A stretch of DNA of 53,323 nt from Candidatus Gastranaerophilales bacterium (GTDB taxonomy: Bacteria > Cyanobacteriota > Vampirovibrionia > Gastranaerophilales > Gastranaerophilaceae). Position numbers and translations under genes: made by a program. Within the stretch, counting starts at the first letter, position 1. Each line of letters starts with the position of its first letter. The notes beneath the pieces were generated by a model. It was not told the origin of the DNA. It did no database searches and saw only the letters and a program-made list of their open reading frames with translations. This document shows positions 23,963 to 32,000 of this stretch, piece after piece. The stretch is taken from assembly GCA_016280955.1 (NCBI GenBank), contig JAEEHV010000071.1, positions 1 to 53,323 on the forward strand, in the 5' to 3' direction.

Positions 23963-25649
23963 ATAACAATTGATACTCCTTTGTTTGCTTAAATTTTTCT
24001 ATCCACTCATCTTGTGGATTATTGATTATTAAATACTCATATTTATCAGCATTATTTTTAAAACTCTTGTAAACACCATTTGAACAGCTTTTAAACACAG
24101 CTTGAACAGTTGGTTCTCCAGTTTTTGTTTCTAATAATTTAATATCTTCTGTTTCCAGATATTTTTTAACAGATTCAACAGTTTTCTTTTTTAATTGGCG
24201 CTGTTTGACAATTTTTTGCTTGTAATCCTCGTAATCTTTAACATCACCGAGTAATTTTGCCATCGGATGCGCTTCTGTTACTCGTTCTGCAGTGCAAAGA
24301 TATTCGCCTTTCGGTGTGTAAACTTTTATACTCGTTAGGTCAAAGAGATTATATTTAATCAAAACTTTGCTTTTAAAACCGTATAATCTTTCGTCAAAAT
24401 AATCACAATTTAAGAATCTGATACCGTTTCGCTGAATTGTTTTTACTTCCGTTGCTAGCATTAAATCATCAAGTGTATTTATATCAATATTCTGCCGTTT
24501 TCTTTCGGATAAGACTTCCGAAATTGTTTTATCCGGAGCATTCGGACAAGGCTGAGAATTCTTAAAATTCAGCCACATATCAATCATTTTTATTGTTTCT
24601 TCAATTGTTGGAATGTAATCGTTGTGCAAAGATTTGTGGAATTTTTCATTTCGCATCATATAGGCAGGTTTATTATTTATTGACGAGCCGATATAACTTG
24701 GGAGTAATTTTTCAAAACCTTCCTGAAATTCCTTAAAAAATCGCTCAATTATTTTAGCTCGGGCATTATATGGTCTTGCGAAAACTGTTTCAATTCCAAG
24801 TTTTGAATACAACCCCTGAAATCCGAGTTCAGTAAAACCCTTGTCATCCGTAAAATATTTTGCTCTAAATGCTCTGCCGTTATCCTGGTAAACAACTTTC
24901 GGTATCATATCAAGATTGATTATGGAGTTTCTGAGAGCTGATGCTATACACGGCGTATTTTCTTCAAGCATAATTTCATAACCCACTAACGCTGTCGATT
25001 TCCAATCCAAAAATCCGACAAGTGTTGCTCTTGTTGGTTTTCCTGTAAATGGGTTTATTACCTGAAACGCAAGTCTATGCCCGTCTGCTACAAGAATATC
25101 TCCAACTTCAAGCAGACTTGCATCTCGTTTAATATATGGTTCGACTTTATCAGATAATGCTTTTTCTCCGTCACGAGCCAAAATCCATTTATCATAATTA
25201 TTATCCTTAAACCATTTTGCATAACGCCTGAATGTAATATCAGCCGGAATAAAACTCTGCCCCTGCTCTTTTAATTTATATTTGGTTAGCGCAATTGCTT
25301 TGCCGATTGATAATCTGTTCGGATGTAAAAGCAAACCCATAAATACTTTTATTTCATCGTCATTAAGTACAGTTCTATAATCATTGACACTACTATATTT
25401 GTATTGTGGCAGAAGTTTTGTATAATCTTCCGTTCCGTTTAGCATCGCATACCAGCGGTGCAAACTTCCTCGGGAAATTTTTCCTAAAATCTTAAAAAGA
25501 TGTGAGTTTGAAGTATTATGCAACTTCACAAAATCATAATCAGCTTGAAGTTTGTTTTGAGATTTCTTTCTGATCTCAAGCCATTGATGAATGATATCAA
25601 GTCTTGCGAGTGCTATTTGTTTACATTTTTCGGGAGTAAAATTTGCCAT
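23943..25649 (-). CDS. Mu-type (MuA/TnsB-like) DDE transposase
   Basis: The 568-residue protein has an N-terminal helical DNA-binding part (with SRGSLHRWYAML near 60-70), an RNase-H-like core with D189 (ILVADGHR), D256 (VVYQDNGRAF) and E302 (AKIIERFFKEFQ) as the DDE triad, and a C-terminal beta-barrel plus basic tail. The order is that of MuA and TnsB. The size, slightly below MuA (663 aa), and direct coupling to a MuB-like ATPase indicate replicative transposition. AAAGGAA precedes the ATG. The gene is intact. The upstream region holds phased TTGCAC repeats that may be its binding sites or operators. Since phage late genes are missing or broken, the module now looks like a plain transposon or a stripped prophage. 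Confidence 0.87.
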   Translation of the reverse strand: MANFTPEKCKQIALARLDIIHQWLEIRKKSQNKLQADYDFVKLHNTSNSHLFKILGKISRGSLHRWYAMLNGTEDYTKLLPQYKYSSVNDYRTVLNDDEIKVFMGLLLHPNRLSIGKAIALTKYKLKEQGQSFIPADITFRRYAKWFKDNNYDKWILARDGEKALSDKVEPYIKRDASLLEVGDILVADGHRLAFQVINPFTGKPTRATLVGFLDWKSTALVGYEIMLEENTPCIASALRNSIINLDMIPKVVYQDNGRAFRAKYFTDDKGFTELGFQGLYSKLGIETVFARPYNARAKIIERFFKEFQEGFEKLLPSYIGSSINNKPAYMMRNEKFHKSLHNDYIPTIEETIKMIDMWLNFKNSQPCPNAPDKTISEVLSERKRQNIDINTLDDLMLATEVKTIQRNGIRFLNCDYFDERLYGFKSKVLIKYNLFDLTSIKVYTPKGEYLCTAERVTEAHPMAKLLGDVKDYEDYKQKIVKQRQLKKKTVESVKKYLETEDIKLLETKTGEPTVQAVFKSCSNGVYKSFKNNADKYEYLIINNPQDEWIEKFKQTKEYQLLYEEHIC

Positions 25650-25722
25650 GTGAGTTTTCCTTTGCTCTCACATTAATCGCTCTTGTTCGCAGGAACATCA
25701 AGTCCTGTATCTCAATCTCAGA

Positions 25723-25742
25723 GACATTTCGACACATGTCAA
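25723..25742 (-). promoter_or_regulatory. Candidate promoter/operator of the transposase operon
   Basis: On the minus strand a consensus -35 TTGACA (25737-25742) overlaps an imperfect palindrome whose 5-bp arms are GACAT (25723-25727) and ATGTC (25736-25740). The -10 is weak: GAGATT or a nearby AT-rich hexamer about 17 bp downstream. A palindrome on the -35 box would suit repressor control of transposition. Confidence 0.35.
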
Positions 25743-25757
25743 ACTAAAAGATAAATT

Positions 25758-25891
25758 ATTTTTGCACTTTGTTGCACATAATTGCACAGGGTAAATATTC
25801 AAATATATTAGGACTTTATGGCATAAAACATGCTGAAAAACAAAAATATTAGTGCAAAATAGTGCAAAAAATAGGACAAAAGTGCAAAAAT
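25758..25891. repeat. Two facing arrays of 10-bp-phased TTGCAC / GTGCAA repeats
   Basis: TTGCAC occurs at 25762, 25772 and 25782, and its reverse complement GTGCAA at 25852, 25862 and 25882, with a decayed unit between the last two (around 25872). Spacing is exactly 10 bp or a multiple, i.e. one helical turn, so all sites of one array face the same side of the DNA. The arrays point towards each other around an AT-rich centre near 25825. They sit just upstream of the transposase promoter. Cooperative binding of a repressor or of the transposase itself (as at Mu's enhancer or at Tn7-type ends) is the natural interpretation. An open frame on the minus strand through this stretch is not a gene. 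Confidence 0.75.
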
Positions 25892-26045
25892 AGTCCGACA
25901 AATCTCAAGACTATAAATCTGCCTCTATTGCCCCAAAATTAGGCATGCTTGCGATAAAAGTCCCATCCAAACTGTCCGGAAAACCTATAGAGGGAGCGAC
26001 AGCAACGTAGTTGCACTGTTGAGAGTTCAGTCTCAAGAAGAAGAA
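25892..26045. other. Non-coding stretch between repeat arrays and island B
   Basis: No gene is visible. Two small hairpins can be drawn, GCAAC-gta-GTTGC (26001-26013) and TTGAGA-gttcag-TCTCAA (26018-26035), neither followed by a T-run. This is where the outer end of the Mu-like element should lie, but I cannot point to its terminus or a target duplication. Confidence 0.3.
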
Positions 26046-26094
26046 TGTAATTTAACATACTGAACAAGATTAAATTAACTATGAGATGGAGATG
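26046..26094 (+). repeat. 49-bp conserved element, copy B (left border of island B)
   Basis: Differs from 1276-1324 at four of 49 positions. The shared sequence stops at both ends abruptly, with unrelated flanks. Here it ends about 20 bp before the extended -10 of the next operon, closer than in copy A. Confidence 0.7.
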
Positions 26095-26113
26095 GGTTTT
26101 TATCTATTATTTC

Positions 26114-26122
26114 TGTTATAAT
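26114..26122 (+). promoter_or_regulatory. Extended -10 promoter of island B operon
   Basis: TGtTATAAT with TATAAT at 26117-26122; no good -35. The predicted start lies ~13 nt before the first ATG, so the leader would be very short but would still contain GGGG as ribosome binding sequence. Confidence 0.5.
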
Positions 26123-26141
26123 AAATGTGGGGATTATAGCT

Positions 26142-26456
26142 ATGGATAATAAATTTATATCACTTATCAAATCTATCACAGAAAATAAAAAGCAATTCTT
26201 AGAGTTATTAGTTATGGATGTTATTTCACTCACTATAACCTTGTTTTTCTTTGTGGCAAGTATTTTTATAGTTTTTACTTTAGCTAATATGCTAAATATA
26301 AACAGCACAATACCTTTCGACATTAAAAATCTATTTTTAAAATTTTCATTAATTTGGTATTTTATATCAATTACAATTGCACTATTTTTTCATGTTAAAA
26401 CAATTATACAAATTAATATAAACGGACAGAGGTTAATATTAGATAATGAAAAATAA
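26142..26456 (+). CDS. Small two-helix membrane protein, 104 aa (island B)
   Basis: I take ATG 26142, preceded by GGGGATT, over an upstream GTG at 26127. The protein has a charged N-terminus (KSITENKKQFLE), two strongly hydrophobic helices at about 24-48 and 70-88, and a short polar C-terminus. It overlaps the following membrane-protein gene by 11 bp, so it is probably a small partner subunit of that protein. No family recognised. Confidence 0.6.
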   Translation: MDNKFISLIKSITENKKQFLELLVMDVISLTITLFFFVASIFIVFTLANMLNINSTIPFDIKNLFLKFSLIWYFISITIALFFHVKTIIQININGQRLILDNEK

Positions 26457-28902
26457 TATAGAAATTAATATTAATTCTTTATTTTGCAAATCGGTTATCA
26501 ATTTAATATACCTAATGATTGAATGTTTATTATTATTTTTAATCTGTTATTTGATAAATCACAATCAAATTATGTATGCCTATTTTTTACCAATAGTAAT
26601 TTTGGGTGAAATGTTTAGAAGAAATATTTTATTTAATACTAATATTTCTAACAAAATATACAGAATTATATATTTACTAAAAACAGAACCAAATATATTA
26701 GTACATGTCTTTGATAAATTACTAATTTTTACATTTGTATTATTTTTTGCTCTGAATATTATTAATACAATATATAACCCAACTGATTTATCTCAAAACC
26801 AAAATAGTATGTTTGCAATAGTTAATACGGTTATTACAGTATCTGCAATTGTATTACCATTACTATTTGCTGCTTTACAACAATTTGAAAATAAATATTC
26901 AGATTTTGGTTCTATTATTGAAAAATGGAAACAAACAAATATTAGGCTCTTTGTTTTCCTTGCCTTTTATACAACGCTTTCATTTATATTCTTATATTCT
27001 GATACCAATATAAATATAAACAATTTAATACTATGTGCATCAATATATATGATATTGAAACTAATTTTAATTGCTATAAATGTTTCATTATTGATGGGCT
27101 TTAAGTTGGTAATTGTAGATTATAAAAATGATATTATTAAATGGATAAAATCTTGGGAAATAGAAAAAAGCTCTCTAGATAAAAATTTCGATTTAAATAA
27201 AATGATGAATAATCTTTTAAAAAGAGGAATTGTAAATTTTATAAGATATAAAATATGGGGATTAAACAGAAAAACTCATTTTAGTATAGCTGATGGAACA
27301 ATTGATGAAATAAAAATAAAAATTGAACCCATTTTCAGAATTGCAGAAATTTTTATAAAAGAAAATAATTTAAATAATTTTAAATGTGCAATGGATGCTA
27401 TATATGAAATTCTAGTTCAATATAACAATGTCTCAAAAACACATCTTGAAACAAATATATTGAATTATGCTGCAGCTAAGATTAAAGATTTGTTTAAGTT
27501 GGCGATTAAACTAAATTATCAATCTTTTCCAGAACATATAGTAAATATAAATGAAAAACTTGGGCTATTATCTATAAATGAAAAAACTATTACTACAAGC
27601 TTTCATACTATTCAGACCACAAATTCTAGTGCTTTTATTCAAAATTCTTGTGATTTTGTAATATTGTCGTTATCACTTGAAAACACACCAGCTCCAACGC
27701 AGGCAATTAGTTCATTAAGAAAATTTGCAAGTAAACTGATTTATAATAATTCTATAACAGAATCTGCAGTAATTTTGGACAAATTACAAAATCTAGCAGA
27801 ACAAATATATATCCTTAACAATAAAAATATAATTACAAATTCTCTCTGGTGTATGAGACAAATAATATATGTTTTAGTTGATATTATAAATATTATTTAT
27901 TGTTTAATTTTTTACGAATTATCGGAACCAAATAGTCTTAATACAGAGTATATGCTAGATAATTCTATACAGGCATTTAAAAAAACTTATAAAATTTTAA
28001 CTAATTATAAAGCTTTATCTTGTGATTTTACAAATATGTTTACTAATTTGGGAACGGATACCAAGTTACAAATGGTAACAAAACTTTTATCTAAAAATCC
28101 ATATATCAAAACTCCATACTATAATTCACAAGTTCATGGGAATAGACTGGTTACAGATTTTGTTAATTCTATTAGTCAAATTTTTAATGCAATTTTTGTA
28201 TTTGATTTAAATGAAACATATAATTTTGTTCATATTTTTAATAAGCTTGATAAAGTTTTAAATTTATATTTATATGCTGTTAAAAGATTAATTGAAACAA
28301 AAAATGATATAGACATTCAAGCTATTATTCTTTCTCTTTTAGAGATACAGGACTATTTTATACTGTTTATTCATAGATTACAAGAAACCAAATTTACACA
28401 ACAATTCCTAGAAGAAGCTCTAAATAATTTTATTAGGTCATACTATGACAATATGATGGATATATTATCAAGTTGTATACAGCAAGAACAGTGGTACTCA
28501 TATTCACTGGAGAGTGCGGCAAAGTTAGTTTCAAATACTTTAGATTTTTATTATGATGGTGAAAAATGTTACCAAGACTTAATTTTTGAATTTATAAAGA
28601 AACTTATAGAACTATATAATGATATAACGGATGATTACACATCAAAAGAATATTTTAAATTTATAAATTTATTAACTTTAATATCTTGTGAAAATAATGC
28701 TGAGTCAAAAATTTCAAAAATATTATTAAAATTTGTCAAAGATAACATGCCTACAAAAAAGAGTACCATACAGTTTGACTTCGATGGAACAGAACAAAAT
28801 AATTTACCAAGTTATAGCAGTCATTTAGGGATAGATTACTATATAGTAAATAAATATGCTAATTTTTTAACAGAAATATTTAAAAGCAAGAACGAGGAAT
28901 AA
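26446..28902 (+). CDS. Uncharacterised 818-residue membrane protein (island B, central gene)
   Basis: The N-terminal ~220 residues contain about six hydrophobic helices (15-36, 42-55, 92-109, 121-143, 167-184, 191-217); a conserved-looking stretch VLPLLFAALQQFENKYSDFG follows the fourth. The remaining 600 residues are soluble, helical and rich in Asn, Lys and Ile, probably a large cytoplasmic alpha-solenoid domain. I see no nucleotide-binding or nuclease motif. A membrane anchor with a big cytoplasmic sensor-like domain, encoded with two other membrane proteins in a mobile island, recalls membrane-acting abortive-infection effectors, but no named system matches. The start is inside the preceding gene; 26 bp separate it from the next. 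Confidence 0.6.
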   Translation: MKNNIEININSLFCKSVINLIYLMIECLLLFLICYLINHNQIMYAYFLPIVILGEMFRRNILFNTNISNKIYRIIYLLKTEPNILVHVFDKLLIFTFVLFFALNIINTIYNPTDLSQNQNSMFAIVNTVITVSAIVLPLLFAALQQFENKYSDFGSIIEKWKQTNIRLFVFLAFYTTLSFIFLYSDTNININNLILCASIYMILKLILIAINVSLLMGFKLVIVDYKNDIIKWIKSWEIEKSSLDKNFDLNKMMNNLLKRGIVNFIRYKIWGLNRKTHFSIADGTIDEIKIKIEPIFRIAEIFIKENNLNNFKCAMDAIYEILVQYNNVSKTHLETNILNYAAAKIKDLFKLAIKLNYQSFPEHIVNINEKLGLLSINEKTITTSFHTIQTTNSSAFIQNSCDFVILSLSLENTPAPTQAISSLRKFASKLIYNNSITESAVILDKLQNLAEQIYILNNKNIITNSLWCMRQIIYVLVDIINIIYCLIFYELSEPNSLNTEYMLDNSIQAFKKTYKILTNYKALSCDFTNMFTNLGTDTKLQMVTKLLSKNPYIKTPYYNSQVHGNRLVTDFVNSISQIFNAIFVFDLNETYNFVHIFNKLDKVLNLYLYAVKRLIETKNDIDIQAIILSLLEIQDYFILFIHRLQETKFTQQFLEEALNNFIRSYYDNMMDILSSCIQQEQWYSYSLESAAKLVSNTLDFYYDGEKCYQDLIFEFIKKLIELYNDITDDYTSKEYFKFINLLTLISCENNAESKISKILLKFVKDNMPTKKSTIQFDFDGTEQNNLPSYSSHLGIDYYIVNKYANFLTEIFKSKNEE

Positions 28903-28928
28903 TATTAAATTTTAGTGTAGGTGGTTTT

Positions 28929-30308
28929 ATGGTTCAAAAAATATACATGATAGTTTCTTCTTTTAATAATAATGAAATAGCAACCTTGTTGTTGATAATA
29001 TTTGCACTAGTTCTTTTTAAGCCCTTAAGAACATGTTTAATAAGTATAATTAGCATTCTAAAAGAATTCTTATCCAAGAATAAAATATTTCAAATGATAT
29101 TAGTTGAACTATCTTTGTATTTTTTTATAGTTACAATTTTCCTACATCATATTAATTTATGGAATTTAATAAATTTAAAAGACAGTATACTATGGTTATT
29201 ATTTTCTGGTTTTGTGCTATACAAAGACATTATTACTGACAAAATTTGGCAAGAAACTATGAAAAATTACTTGCTAAAAGTAATTTCTATATCTGCAATT
29301 TACGAATTTATAGTGAATATTATTTGTTTACCGATATGGGTATTATTGCTACTTATTCCATTAATTTGTTTTCTACAAATGATATCTTCGTATGCAGAAG
29401 ACAAAAAAGAATATAAAAGTGCATATATTTTTGCCGATAATTTGATAACAATGATTGGTTTTGGAATATTGATATATATAGGACACCGTTTAATTCAAAA
29501 CTATGAAATATTATTGCAAAAGGAAAATTTAAAAGCCTTTTTGCTGCCAATTATATATACTATTGCATTTTTACCATTTAGTTTAGTAAATAAAACTTTT
29601 ACTGAATATCAGCAAGCTTACAAAAGATTATCTTGGCGAAGTGATGTTAAAATCCCTGTAAATTTCAAATATGTATATAGGATTTTTCAGTTTTGTAAAT
29701 TAGATTTTGTTAAATTGAATAAATTTCTATTTTTTCTTACATCTTCATGCTACTTAAAAAAAACAACAGATATAAATAATTTGATAATTGAATATAAAAA
29801 AAGAAAAACTTTTCTGAAATATGATTCTTCATGCATTGGTTTTGAAATAGAAAAGGTATTAAATCTTTTAAGTTCACATAAAATGAGAATTGATGATTAT
29901 AAAGATATAGAATATGATGATAAATTTGGAAATTATTATGGTTTAAGTTCTTATAAAATGAATATCCGTTCTTTTGACAATATTACATATGCAGCAACTG
30001 GTACAAATCAGGTTATTCAGTATATAGAATTATCTTATTTAAAAAGTCAATTAACACCAGAAGATTTATCAAAAGAAAATGATAATTTGTATAGAACTCT
30101 TTCTAAAATACTATATTCTTTTTGCTTTAACAATGATGATTTAACCATAGATTTATTTAAGTCAAAAATAAAAATAGACAAAATACACTATTCAATAGAA
30201 AATGATATAGATATCTGTAATCATCAATTAACCGAATATAAATTTTCAATTTATGTAAAAAATCCAGAGCATAGCAATTATTACATTTCTAACGAAGCTT
30301 CTGTTTAA
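28929..30308 (+). CDS. Uncharacterised 459-residue membrane protein (island B, third gene)
   Basis: About seven hydrophobic helices occupy residues 16-220 (16-30, 55-73, 82-98, two within 115-151, 170-188, 203-220). A ~230-residue basic, polar C-terminal domain follows, with several Tyr/Asp-rich segments (DDYKDIEYDDKFGNYYGLSSYKMN; IDICNHQLTEYKFS). No family recognised. It has its own ribosome binding site (GTAGGTGG) close to the ATG and is in the same direction as the two preceding genes, so a three-component membrane complex is plausible. No terminator is evident before the Fic gene 60 bp downstream. Confidence 0.58.
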   Translation: MVQKIYMIVSSFNNNEIATLLLIIFALVLFKPLRTCLISIISILKEFLSKNKIFQMILVELSLYFFIVTIFLHHINLWNLINLKDSILWLLFSGFVLYKDIITDKIWQETMKNYLLKVISISAIYEFIVNIICLPIWVLLLLIPLICFLQMISSYAEDKKEYKSAYIFADNLITMIGFGILIYIGHRLIQNYEILLQKENLKAFLLPIIYTIAFLPFSLVNKTFTEYQQAYKRLSWRSDVKIPVNFKYVYRIFQFCKLDFVKLNKFLFFLTSSCYLKKTTDINNLIIEYKKRKTFLKYDSSCIGFEIEKVLNLLSSHKMRIDDYKDIEYDDKFGNYYGLSSYKMNIRSFDNITYAATGTNQVIQYIELSYLKSQLTPEDLSKENDNLYRTLSKILYSFCFNNDDLTIDLFKSKIKIDKIHYSIENDIDICNHQLTEYKFSIYVKNPEHSNYYISNEASV

Positions 30309-30368
30309 CAAAAAGCCATTTCATGTTAATATAAGGGTATTAAAAGCTATTTATAATAGAGAAGAAAA

Positions 30369-31346
30369 ATGTATAAACCGCCGTTTGAAATTACATCAAA
30401 AATAATTGATCTTATTTCCAATATTTCGGAAAAAATCGGAGAGATAAATTATCTTCAGGACAATCCGTATAATATACAGTTGCGAAAAGAAAACCGAATA
30501 AAAACTATTCATTCATCTTTGGCTATTGAAAATAACAGTTTGAGTCTAAAACAAATTACAGCAATAATTGATGGTAAGCATGTACTTGGAAATCCAAACG
30601 AAATAAAAGAGGTAAAAAATTCTATTCAGGCTTATGACTTACTTTTATCTCTAAATCCGTATAAAGAAAAGGATTTGCTAAAAGCTCATAAACTTATGAT
30701 GCAGGATTTGGTAGACAGAAACGGGAAATACAGAACAGATGGAGTTGGTATATTTGACGGAGAAAAAGTCGTTCATCTTGCACCTCCTGCTGACAGAGTT
30801 CCGGAACTTATGTTTGATTTATTCAAATGGCTGAAAACTAGTGATGCTCATCCGCTTATTAAAAGTTGCGTTTTTCATTATGAATTTGAGTTTATCCACC
30901 CATTCCAAGACGGAAACGGCAGAATGGGGCGTTTGTGGCAAACTGCCATTTTAAAAGAATGGAAAGAGGTTTTTGCTTGGCTTCCTGTTGAAACATTGGT
31001 AAAAGAAAATCAAAAAGAATATTATTCGGTTCTTGGTGTGAGTGATAGTGTTGCTAGCAGCACTAAATTTATAGAATTTATGCTTACGTTGATTTTAAAT
31101 ACAATAGAAGAAATTATCAAAGCGGAAGAAAAGGTTACTACAAAGGTTACTATAAAGGTTACTATAAATCAGCAAAAAATTATTAATGCAATTAAGTCAA
31201 ATCCGTTTGTAACGCAAGAAGAACTTGCTGATATTATTGGAATTACAAAGAAAAGTATAACTGCCAATATGAAAAAACTACAGGATAGTGGATTAATAAA
31301 AAGAATCGGTGCTAATAAAAATGGTCACTGGCAAGTAGAAAAATAG
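30369..31346 (+). CDS. Fic-family AMP-transferase with autoinhibitory helix and C-terminal winged helix
   Basis: The 325-residue protein has the Fic core motif H177-P-F-x-D-G-N-G-R-x-x-R188 (HPFQDGNGRMGR), needed for AMP transfer from ATP to a hydroxyl side chain. It also has the class II inhibitory helix motif S50-x3-E54-N (SLAIEN), which blocks ATP until relieved. Residues ~262-325 form a helix-turn-helix (TQEELADIIGITKKSITANMKKLQDSGLIKRIG), suggesting DNA binding and autoregulation. Between the two is an exact 12-bp tandem repeat giving KVTT-KVTI-KVTI. The Fic active site is intact. Family members act as toxins or as housekeeping regulators; the position in a mobile island next to a small orphan gene favours the former, although inhibition in cis means no separate antitoxin is required. 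Confidence 0.88.
   Translation: MYKPPFEITSKIIDLISNISEKIGEINYLQDNPYNIQLRKENRIKTIHSSLAIENNSLSLKQITAIIDGKHVLGNPNEIKEVKNSIQAYDLLLSLNPYKEKDLLKAHKLMMQDLVDRNGKYRTDGVGIFDGEKVVHLAPPADRVPELMFDLFKWLKTSDAHPLIKSCVFHYEFEFIHPFQDGNGRMGRLWQTAILKEWKEVFAWLPVETLVKENQKEYYSVLGVSDSVASSTKFIEFMLTLILNTIEEIIKAEEKVTTKVTIKVTINQQKIINAIKSNPFVTQEELADIIGITKKSITANMKKLQDSGLIKRIGANKNGHWQVEK
31131..31166 (+). repeat. Three 12-bp in-frame tandem repeats inside the Fic gene
   Basis: Units AAGGTTACTACA, AAGGTTACTATA, AAGGTTACTATA encode KVTT KVTI KVTI in the linker between Fic domain and winged helix. Because the unit is a multiple of three, slippage would change linker length without frameshift. Confidence 0.85.
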
Positions 31347-31438
31347 CTCTAAGAATCAGATTTGTGTTGTTTTGTAAAACTTTTCTGCTTTTACTCTTCT
31401 TTCACGGTAATGTTGTTCGTGCAAAGGAGGTTTTTAGT

Positions 31439-31660
31439 ATGGAAAAAGTCGGGTTAAATGTTACTCCAAAGGAGTTTAAGCAGTTAAGCAAATGGGCGGA
31501 AGAAGTTTATAATATTGCTGTTGTTGTGGATTATTTTTGCGAGACGCAGCCAGATAAAGAGGAGTGTTACAATCTAGCTCCGATTGTGAAATATTTGCAC
31601 CGCGAAGCAGATTTACTTAATGCATTTTTTATTGACCACGAAAAAGATGTTGATTTTTAA
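31439..31660 (+). CDS. Small hypothetical protein, 73 aa
   Basis: ATG 31439 follows an excellent AAAGGAGG at 31423-31430, so this is a real, well-translated gene, and longer upstream starts are unnecessary. The product is helical and acidic (MEKVGLNVTPKEFKQLSKW; VVVDYFCETQPDKEECYNL; LHREADLLNAFFIDHEKD) with two Cys. It has no signal peptide or membrane span. No family recognised. It lies 92 bp after Fic and directly before the duplicated unit, so it may be a Fic partner or a resident of the right border. Confidence 0.65.
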   Translation: MEKVGLNVTPKEFKQLSKWAEEVYNIAVVVDYFCETQPDKEECYNLAPIVKYLHREADLLNAFFIDHEKDVDF

Positions 31661-31799
31661 TGTGCGTTTAAGTGCCATTTAAGAGCTGTTCAATCGGTGT
31701 TTATAAAATAAATATGTCGGAATGATACGAATCTCCAATATTACACTTGATATTTCTCCAAATGCAATCGATTAATGTTTCTGATGAAAGGAACACAAT

Positions 31800-32000
31800 A
31801 TGATTGAAAAAGATTACAAGCTATACGGAACAAAGATTTTAAACTTGAAAACGCAAGAAATTGGATTGTTAATTTGTCTTTGGGAAAACAAGTTTGCAGA
31901 TAAAACAATTGATTTCGCTACTTGTGTGGACAGAAACGGCAAGCGATACAACATTGAACTTGATAATATCAGAGGGCTTGAAGATGATTTTGAAAAATAA
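31800..32000 (+). CDS. Small conserved protein, 66 aa (first gene of duplicated pair, copy B)
   Basis: Paralogue of the protein at 5492, same length, 56 of 66 residues identical, with the conserved cores KLYGTKILNLKTQEIGLLI and GKRYNIELDNIRG and the EDDFEK tail. GAAAGGAAC precedes ATG 31800. The end overlaps the partner gene by 17 bp exactly as in copy A. Function unknown. Confidence 0.65.
   Translation: MIEKDYKLYGTKILNLKTQEIGLLICLWENKFADKTIDFATCVDRNGKRYNIELDNIRGLEDDFEK

Noticed and set aside
25758..25891. Phased repeats as a CRISPR array or plasmid-type replication iterons
   Set aside because: The unit is only ~10 bp with no spacers, and there is no Cas or Rep gene; association with a transposase promoter is the simpler reading.
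25698..25901. 67-codon open frame on the minus strand upstream of the transposase
   Set aside because: It runs through the phased TTGCAC/GTGCAA arrays and its Phe/Cys-rich product is just a translation of those repeats; no ribosome binding site.
26001..26035. Small hairpins GCAAC/GTTGC and TTGAGA/TCTCAA as a terminator or regulatory RNA
   Set aside because: Short stems without T-runs in a ~30 % GC background; not distinguishable from chance.
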